DNA of 36,368 nucleotides, taken from positions 1-36,368 of the forward strand of contig JAEELG010000072.1 in the NCBI GenBank assembly GCA_016288775.1, read 5' to 3'. The notes under the pieces are model-generated. The model saw only the letters and a list, made by a program, of their open reading frames with translations. It was not told the DNA's origin and did not search any database. The stretch is from Bacteroidales bacterium. Lineage in GTDB: Bacteria > Bacteroidota > Bacteroidia > Bacteroidales > UBA932. Shown here one piece after another: positions 32,087-36,368 of this stretch (its first letter is position 1; each line of letters opens with the position of its first letter). The position numbers and the translations under genes are program-made.

Positions 32087-33672
32087 TTTACGGCTGCTTT
32101 AGGTTTGCCGAGCATGCACACAAGGGTGGAGATGAGGCCGCCGATGGGGCACCACCAGGTCCATGCGATGTAATTGTGGCCGAAGAATTCCTTCTGGAAC
32201 ATCAGCGGGATGATGATGAGCGCGCCCACGATCAGGGCGGCGATCACGCTCTTGCCGTTGCCGCGTTTGGTGAAGATGGCGGTGAGGAACACTCCGATCA
32301 TGCCGGCGTAGGCGAAGCACATGATGCCGGTGGCGAAGTCCACCAGGTTGAGGCCGCTGCTCTGCTGCATCACGCAGGTCACGATGGCGAAACCGGTGAG
32401 CATCATGCCCATGAGCCCCACCATCCAGCGCGACGATGCGATCTGGTCCTTGTCGCTCTTGACAGCCTTGCCCCGGCGCTCGCGCAGTGGCAGGTAGAGG
32501 TCGGCCACGAAGCTGGAAGCCATGGAGTTGATGGCGGAGTTGAAGCTCGACAGGGCCGCTGCCAGCAGGCCGGTGATCATCAGACCACGCACGCCGATGG
32601 GTATATGGTTCTTGATGTACTGCGGGAAGATGTCGCGCGCGTCGCTGAAGAACGCGGTGCTGAGGGCGCCGTCGCACGCGGGATCGTGGATGTATTTGAC
32701 GTACAGCAGCAGGCCGATGCACAGGAAAATGAGCACCACGGGCAGCGCGATGAGCTGCGAGGCCACGAGCGAACGGCCCGCCTTGCGCACGTCCTTGCAG
32801 GCCAGCTGGCGCTGCACGAACTCCTGGTCTGTGGTGTACTGTGCGATCTTGAAGAACGCCACGCCGATCAGGCCTCCCAGGATGGTGTACGGCTTGCTGA
32901 AGTCGACGCTGGGGTCGAACATTTGCACCTTGCTGCCGGGAACCCATCCGTTCAGGGTGCCGTCGGCGGCGAGTCCGGGGGCCACTCCGGTGGCGGCGGG
33001 CGCCTTGACCATGCCGTCTGCGGTCAGGGTCTGCCATACGTCCCTGAGGCTCAGTCCGTTAAGGTCGCAGGCAACGATGACCAGTCCCACCACGCCGGTG
33101 AAAATCATCAGCAGCGTCTGGAAGGTATCGATGTAGAGCAGGCCCTTGATGCCTCCCATCATCGTATAGAATGTGGACACGACGCCGAGGATTATGATGC
33201 TCCATACCATGAACTGGAACTGTATGCTGCCGAAGGCGATGACGCTGATGGCGATGGCGGCGATGAACAGGCGGCTGCCGCTGGTGAGCAGCTGGCCTAT
33301 GAGGAACATGACCGAATTGGCGTGCTTGGAGGTGTTGCCGAAACGGTCGCCTATGAATCCATAAATAGTAATCGTGCGGGCGTTATACAGCTTTGGCAGT
33401 ATGAGCGCTGCCACCAGGCATCCGCCTACAATCGAACCCAGAAGGTTGAGCACATAGGTCAGGTTGGTGTTGAAACCCAGTTCCGGCGATCCAACGAAGG
33501 TGCCGGCGCTGATGGTGGTGCCGGTTGCGGCAATCGCCACGAGCCATCCGGGCATGGAGCGGCCCGCCACGAAATAATCTTCAATGTTCTTGTTCTTGTG
33601 AGAAAAGAGGTAGCCTATGGTGACAAGTGCGCCAAGGAAAAGGGCTACGATAAGCCAGTCTACAAAAGCCAT
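32083..33672 (-). CDS. Sodium/solute symporter (SSS family)
   Basis: The 529-residue integral membrane protein starts MAFVDWLIVALFLGALVTIGYLF and continues with about 13 hydrophobic segments. The family-typical EDYFVAGRSMPGWLVAIAATGTTISAGTFVG lies at about 31-61, and GLMITGLLAAALSSFNSAINSMASSFVADLY at about 365-395 is the sodium-site helix. The family imports sugars, sialic acids, amino acids or vitamins with Na+. Given the neighbouring sulfatase, alpha-galactosidase and phosphatase, a monosaccharide or sugar acid is the likely cargo, but this is inference. It is the first gene of a two-gene operon behind a strong consensus promoter. Confidence 0.92.
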   Translation of the reverse strand: MAFVDWLIVALFLGALVTIGYLFSHKNKNIEDYFVAGRSMPGWLVAIAATGTTISAGTFVGSPELGFNTNLTYVLNLLGSIVGGCLVAALILPKLYNARTITIYGFIGDRFGNTSKHANSVMFLIGQLLTSGSRLFIAAIAISVIAFGSIQFQFMVWSIIILGVVSTFYTMMGGIKGLLYIDTFQTLLMIFTGVVGLVIVACDLNGLSLRDVWQTLTADGMVKAPAATGVAPGLAADGTLNGWVPGSKVQMFDPSVDFSKPYTILGGLIGVAFFKIAQYTTDQEFVQRQLACKDVRKAGRSLVASQLIALPVVLIFLCIGLLLYVKYIHDPACDGALSTAFFSDARDIFPQYIKNHIPIGVRGLMITGLLAAALSSFNSAINSMASSFVADLYLPLRERRGKAVKSDKDQIASSRWMVGLMGMMLTGFAIVTCVMQQSSGLNLVDFATGIMCFAYAGMIGVFLTAIFTKRGNGKSVIAALIVGALIIIPLMFQKEFFGHNYIAWTWWCPIGGLISTLVCMLGKPKAAVK

Positions 33673-33692
33673 TGGTTATTCTATTATCCTAG

Positions 33693-33724
33693 CAAAAATA
33701 ATTATTATTTGCAGATTCCGCAAA
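33693..33724 (-). promoter_or_regulatory. Promoter of the symporter-metallophosphatase operon
   Basis: On the minus strand, TTTG (33721-33724) and TATTTTTG (33693-33700) match the Bacteroides -33/-7 consensus fully with a 20-bp spacer. The -33 and spacer lie inside the inverted repeat at 33704-33728, so a protein bound there would control this promoter. Confidence 0.7.
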
Positions 33725-33728
33725 TAAT
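33704..33728. promoter_or_regulatory. Inverted repeat in the divergent symporter / sulfatase 2 promoter region
   Basis: Perfect 9-bp arms ATTATTTGC and GCAAATAAT flank a 7-base centre. The repeat covers the -33 element and spacer of the leftward promoter and lies 16-40 bp before the sulfatase 2 start. It fits an operator for a dimeric regulator acting on both divergent units. It is unlike the LacI palindrome in this window. Confidence 0.5.
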
Positions 33729-33743
33729 GACGAATATTGCCAT

Positions 33744-35288
33744 ATGAAGACGAACAAACTCCTTTTTGCGGCTGCAGCGGCCGCAGCGTGCGGATGCGCA
33801 GGCTCCGACAAGGCGACGGAAAAGCCCAATATCATCTACCTGATGTTCGACGACCTCGGTTACGGCGACCTCGGATGCTACGGGCAGCAAATGATAGAGA
33901 CGCCAAACATCGACGCCCTCGCATCGCACGGCATACTCTTCACCGACATGTACACCTCGGCCCCGCTGTCGGCCCCTTCGCGCTGCTGCATCATGACAGG
34001 CAAGCACATGGGACACAGCCAGATACGCAACAATGAGGAGCACTTCGTCCCCACCGACGACCGCGGCTGGAACTGCCTCTTCCTCGACGACACCATGGAA
34101 GGCCAGCAGCCTATGCTTGCAGGCACTCCCACCATCGCGAAGATGATGCAGGAGGCCGGATACAAGACGGCAATGGTGGGTAAATGGGGCCTGGGATTCC
34201 CTTCCAGCGACTCCACCCCCAACAAGATGGGCTTCGACTACTTCTACGGATTCAACTGCCAGGCTCTGGCGCATTCGTACTACCCCGCTAACCTTTGGGA
34301 GAACGACGTCAAGATTGCCACCGGCAACGAAACCGTGATGCAGGGCGAGCCGCTCCCGGAGGGCCTGGACCCTCTCGATCCGGCGAATTACGAGCGCTAC
34401 GGCGGTAAATACTACAGTCCCGACCTGATGTACGAAAAGCTGGAGAAGTTCATCGTCGACAACGCCGGCGGCCCCTTCTTCGCCATGTGGACCACCACCG
34501 TTCCGCACAGCGCCGTGCAGGCTCCGGAGGACGAAGTGATGCATTATGTCGATAAACTAGGCGACGAGGAGCCCCGCACCGACGGCGGAATGTATCTGCC
34601 CGTGCGTTACCCGCACGCCTCCTATGCCGCCATGGTCACCCATATCGACACCCAGGTGGGCAAACTGGTGGCCAAGCTCAAGGAACTCGGAATCTGGAAA
34701 AACACCATCTTCATCGTCACTTCCGACAACGGCCCTGCGCACAACGGCAACTCGCCGATGGAGTACTTCCAGAGCGGCGGTCCCTTCAGCTGCGCTGCCG
34801 GGTGGGGCAAGAGTTCGCTGCACGAAGGCGGTATCCGCATGCCGTTCATCGTGGCATGGGGCGACCGTCTGAAGGCCTCCAGGAGCGCCCACATGGCATA
34901 TTTCGCCGACCTCATGCCCACTTTCGCAGAGCTGGCCGGAGTTGAAGCGCCGGAGAACGACGGCATTTCCTTCGCGCCCATTATCAAGGGCAAACCCAAG
35001 AAACAGCAGGAGCACGACCACCTGTACTGGGAGTTCCCCGGAGGCAAGGGATGGGTTGCCGTACGCATCGGCGAGTGGAAAGGCCTCCTTCAGAAGGCGG
35101 CAAAAGGCAACCATGCCATGGAGCTCTACAATCTGTCCACCGACCCCAGCGAGGCTCACGACGTTTCCACGGAGCATCCTGAAATAGTTCAGCGTATGTG
35201 GGATGTGGTCCGCGAGAGCCATGACGAGCCCGTGCTCGACATCCCCAAGTTCCGCTTGGACATCAACATCCCCGAGAGGCACGAATGA
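33744..35288 (+). CDS. Serine-type sulfatase lipoprotein (S1 family), copy 2
   Basis: The protein has 514 residues. The signal MKTNKLLFAAAAAAACGCAG is lipoprotein-like. Metal-site LMFDDLGYGDLGCYG, formylglycine motif SAPSR in APLSAPSRCCIMTG (Ser type), AMVGKWGLG, TTTVPHSAVQAPEDE, THIDTQVGKL and VTSDNGPAHNGNSP are all present, and the C-terminus has YNLSTDPSEAHDVS. It is a full-length paralogue of the sulfatase at 24579-26129. It is divergent from the symporter operon and its stop overlaps the tsaE start by 4 bases. The maturase it needs (anSME) is not in the window. Substrate position and sugar cannot be inferred. Confidence 0.93.
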   Translation: MKTNKLLFAAAAAAACGCAGSDKATEKPNIIYLMFDDLGYGDLGCYGQQMIETPNIDALASHGILFTDMYTSAPLSAPSRCCIMTGKHMGHSQIRNNEEHFVPTDDRGWNCLFLDDTMEGQQPMLAGTPTIAKMMQEAGYKTAMVGKWGLGFPSSDSTPNKMGFDYFYGFNCQALAHSYYPANLWENDVKIATGNETVMQGEPLPEGLDPLDPANYERYGGKYYSPDLMYEKLEKFIVDNAGGPFFAMWTTTVPHSAVQAPEDEVMHYVDKLGDEEPRTDGGMYLPVRYPHASYAAMVTHIDTQVGKLVAKLKELGIWKNTIFIVTSDNGPAHNGNSPMEYFQSGGPFSCAAGWGKSSLHEGGIRMPFIVAWGDRLKASRSAHMAYFADLMPTFAELAGVEAPENDGISFAPIIKGKPKKQQEHDHLYWEFPGGKGWVAVRIGEWKGLLQKAAKGNHAMELYNLSTDPSEAHDVSTEHPEIVQRMWDVVRESHDEPVLDIPKFRLDINIPERHE

Positions 35289-35710
35289 AACACAGCATCA
35301 GAATAGACGGACTCGCCGATCTCGGGCGCGCCGCGAAGGAATTCCTGGCCCTTACCGCCGGGCATACGCTCATTGCCTTCTACGCCCCCATGGGCGCAGG
35401 CAAAACCACTTTCACCACGGCGGTATGCAAGGAGCTGGGCGTCCGCGAAGATGCGGTCAGTTCACCCACCTTCGCGATAGTGAACGAGTACCGCACCGCT
35501 TCGGGCGAGAGCGTCTATCATTTTGATTTTTACCGCATTGCCAAGCCCGTCGAGGCCCTGGATATCGGTCTGTACGACTATCTCGACAGCGGCTCGCTCT
35601 GTCTGATGGAGTGGCCCGAGAACATCGAGGACCTGCTCCCGGAAGAAACCCTTCGGGTGTCCATCTCCGTAGAGCCCGACGGCTCCCGGGTGCTCTCCTG
35701 GGAGGACTGA
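35285..35710 (+). CDS. tsaE: tRNA threonylcarbamoyladenosine biosynthesis ATPase TsaE
   Basis: This 141-residue protein is of normal family length. Walker A APMGAGKTT lies at 34-42, followed by SSPTFAIVNEY, the YHFDFYRI segment and LMEWPENIEDLLPE with the conserved Trp110. With TsaB and TsaD it makes the t6A modification at position 37 of ANN-decoding tRNAs. The start is fixed by the ATGA overlap with the sulfatase stop. An essential-type housekeeping gene translationally coupled to a sulfatase is unusual and probably reflects local rearrangement. Confidence 0.93.
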   Translation: MKHSIRIDGLADLGRAAKEFLALTAGHTLIAFYAPMGAGKTTFTTAVCKELGVREDAVSSPTFAIVNEYRTASGESVYHFDFYRIAKPVEALDIGLYDYLDSGSLCLMEWPENIEDLLPEETLRVSISVEPDGSRVLSWED

Positions 35711-35730
35711 CACACAACTGCACGCAAGAA

Positions 35731-35762
35731 TCAAGGGGCGTCCGAAACCGGGCGCCCCTTGA
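35731..35762. terminator. Strong hairpin between tsaE and rpsC
   Basis: A 13-bp stem (outer ten pairs TCAAGGGGCG / CGCCCCTTGA perfect, one T-G wobble) closes a 6-base loop. It sits 20 bp after the tsaE stop and 20 bp after the rpsC stop in the opposite direction, as expected of a shared terminator for convergent genes. A proper T-run is missing on both strands. Confidence 0.65.
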
Positions 35763-35782
35763 AGGTTATAGAGAGGTTAGAA

Positions 35783-36368
35783 TTACCTCCTTTCGTCACG
35801 GCGTTCGCCACGACCGCCACGGCGGTCGCCACGGCCACGGCGGTCGCCACCGCGGCGGTCGCCGCGAGGCTGGCCTGCAGCCTGTGAATTGGCGGCTGCG
35901 AGTGCGGCCGGGGTCAGGTCCTGACGGCCGTACTTCTCACCGTTGCAAATCCACACCTTGATTCCGAGGGTACCGACCTTGGTGTTGGCGACTGCCAGCG
36001 CGTAGTCGATATCTGCACGGAAGGTGTGCAGAGGGGTACGTCCCTCCTTGAACATCTCGCTGCGAGCCATTTCGGCGCCGCCGACGCGGCCGGCGATCTG
36101 GATCTTGATGCCCTCTGCGCCAACGCGCATGGTGTTGGCGATGGCCATCTTGATGGCGCGGCGGTAGCTGACACGGCCTTCGATCTGGCGGGCGATGGAG
36201 TCCGCTACGATGTGGGCGTCAACCTCGGGGCGCTTGACCTCGTAGATGTTGATCTGGATGTCCTTGTTGGTGACCTTCTTGAGCTCTTCCTTGAGTTTGT
36301 CGACCTCCTGGCCGCCCTTGCCGATGATGAAACCGGGACGGGCCGCGTGGATGGTGACGGTGATGAGC
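35783..36368 (-). CDS. rpsC: 30S ribosomal protein S3 (5' end outside window)
   Basis: About 195 C-terminal codons are visible and the frame stays open to the right edge. The KH domain shows [20 protein letters not shown], followed by [12 protein letters not shown] and [20 protein letters not shown]. The S3 C-terminal domain has [38 protein letters not shown] and [15 protein letters not shown]. The protein ends in an Arg/Gly/Asp-rich tail of about 28 residues ([17 protein letters not shown]). S3 sits at the mRNA entry site of the small subunit. rpsC is normally followed by rplP; here the next gene is the convergent tsaE behind a hairpin. Confidence 0.95.
   Translation of the reverse strand, partial: LITVTIHAARPGFIIGKGGQEVDKLKEELKKVTNKDIQINIYEVKRPEVDAHIVADSIARQIEGRVSYRRAIKMAIANTMRVGAEGIKIQIAGRVGGAEMARSEMFKEGRTPLHTFRADIDYALAVANTKVGTLGIKVWICNGEKYGRQDLTPAALAAANSQAAGQPRGDRRGGDRRGRGDRRGGRGERRDERR
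35792..35872 (-). repeat. Arg-Gly-Asp coding repeats in the S3 tail
   Basis: Imperfect copies of an approximately 9-12 base unit encode [12 protein letters not shown] at the C-terminus of S3. Basic S3 tails occur in other Bacteroidetes; this one is unusually Arg-rich rather than Lys/Asn-rich. The short units lie inside a coding frame and are not a CRISPR array. Confidence 0.6.

Noticed and set aside
32176..33747. 523-codon open frame on the + strand
   Set aside because: It is antisense to the symporter; the His/Glu/Ala-rich content mirrors hydrophobic codons on the other strand.
35792..35872. Short GC-rich repeats that might be a CRISPR or VNTR
   Set aside because: They encode the in-frame Arg/Gly tail of S3; units are too short, with no spacers.
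1..36368. tRNA, rRNA, insertion sequences, prophage or CRISPR
   Set aside because: No transposase, integrase, cas gene, cloverleaf-like sequence or rRNA stretch was recognised by reading; a tRNAscan or Infernal run would be needed to be sure.

Overview
The window looks like chromosomal DNA from a member of the Bacteroidetes, probably an uncultured, moderately GC-rich gut-type Bacteroidales. The evidence is a SusC/SusD outer-membrane pair, BACON-domain lipoproteins, serine-type sulfatases, many MKK/MKR-type lipoprotein signals and Bacteroides-style promoters (TTTG, about 20 bp, TAnnTTTG). The exact genus cannot be told from the sequence alone.

Region 1 (1-8624) is a polysaccharide-utilisation locus read leftward: a decayed FAD-oxidoreductase remnant, a large SusC with a C-terminal OmpA domain, a BACON lipoprotein, SusD, and a second BACON lipoprotein that runs off the left edge. 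A LacI-family regulator is divergent from it. Region 2 (8621-11750) is a leftward two-gene operon: a Tat-exported FAD-dependent oxidoreductase followed by a GH27 alpha-galactosidase. It carries the same promoter-operator module as region 1 (a 16-bp palindrome 7 bp downstream of the -7 element), so LacI probably controls both units. Region 3 (11893-13855) holds another intact FAD oxidoreductase followed by a truncated, start-less susC remnant. Regions 1 and 3 therefore look like duplicates of an oxidoreductase-susC pair that have lost opposite members.

Region 4 (13915-20950) is a complete, tightly overlapped histidine-degradation operon in the order ftcD, hutU, hutH, hutI, with a small outer-membrane beta-barrel gene translationally coupled at its 3' end. 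Upstream of it is araD (L-ribulose-5-phosphate 4-epimerase). Region 5 (21832-24550) has a lipoprotein of unknown function overlapping a YifB/ComM-type AAA ATPase.

Region 6 (24579-35288) is a second carbohydrate and sulfate-ester region: sulfatase 1; a leftward operon of 2-hydroxyacid dehydrogenase, rhamnulose-1-phosphate aldolase and a glycerophosphodiesterase lipoprotein; a second GH27 enzyme; a leftward sodium/solute symporter plus metallophosphatase operon; and a divergent sulfatase 2 coupled to tsaE. The window ends with the 3' part of rpsC, which is convergent with tsaE across a strong hairpin.

Taken together, the surface transporter, glycan-binding lipoproteins, alpha-galactosidases, sulfatases and exported flavoenzymes suggest degradation of a galactose-containing, possibly sulfated glycan. 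The substrate is inference. No rRNA, tRNA, CRISPR array or insertion sequence was recognised.
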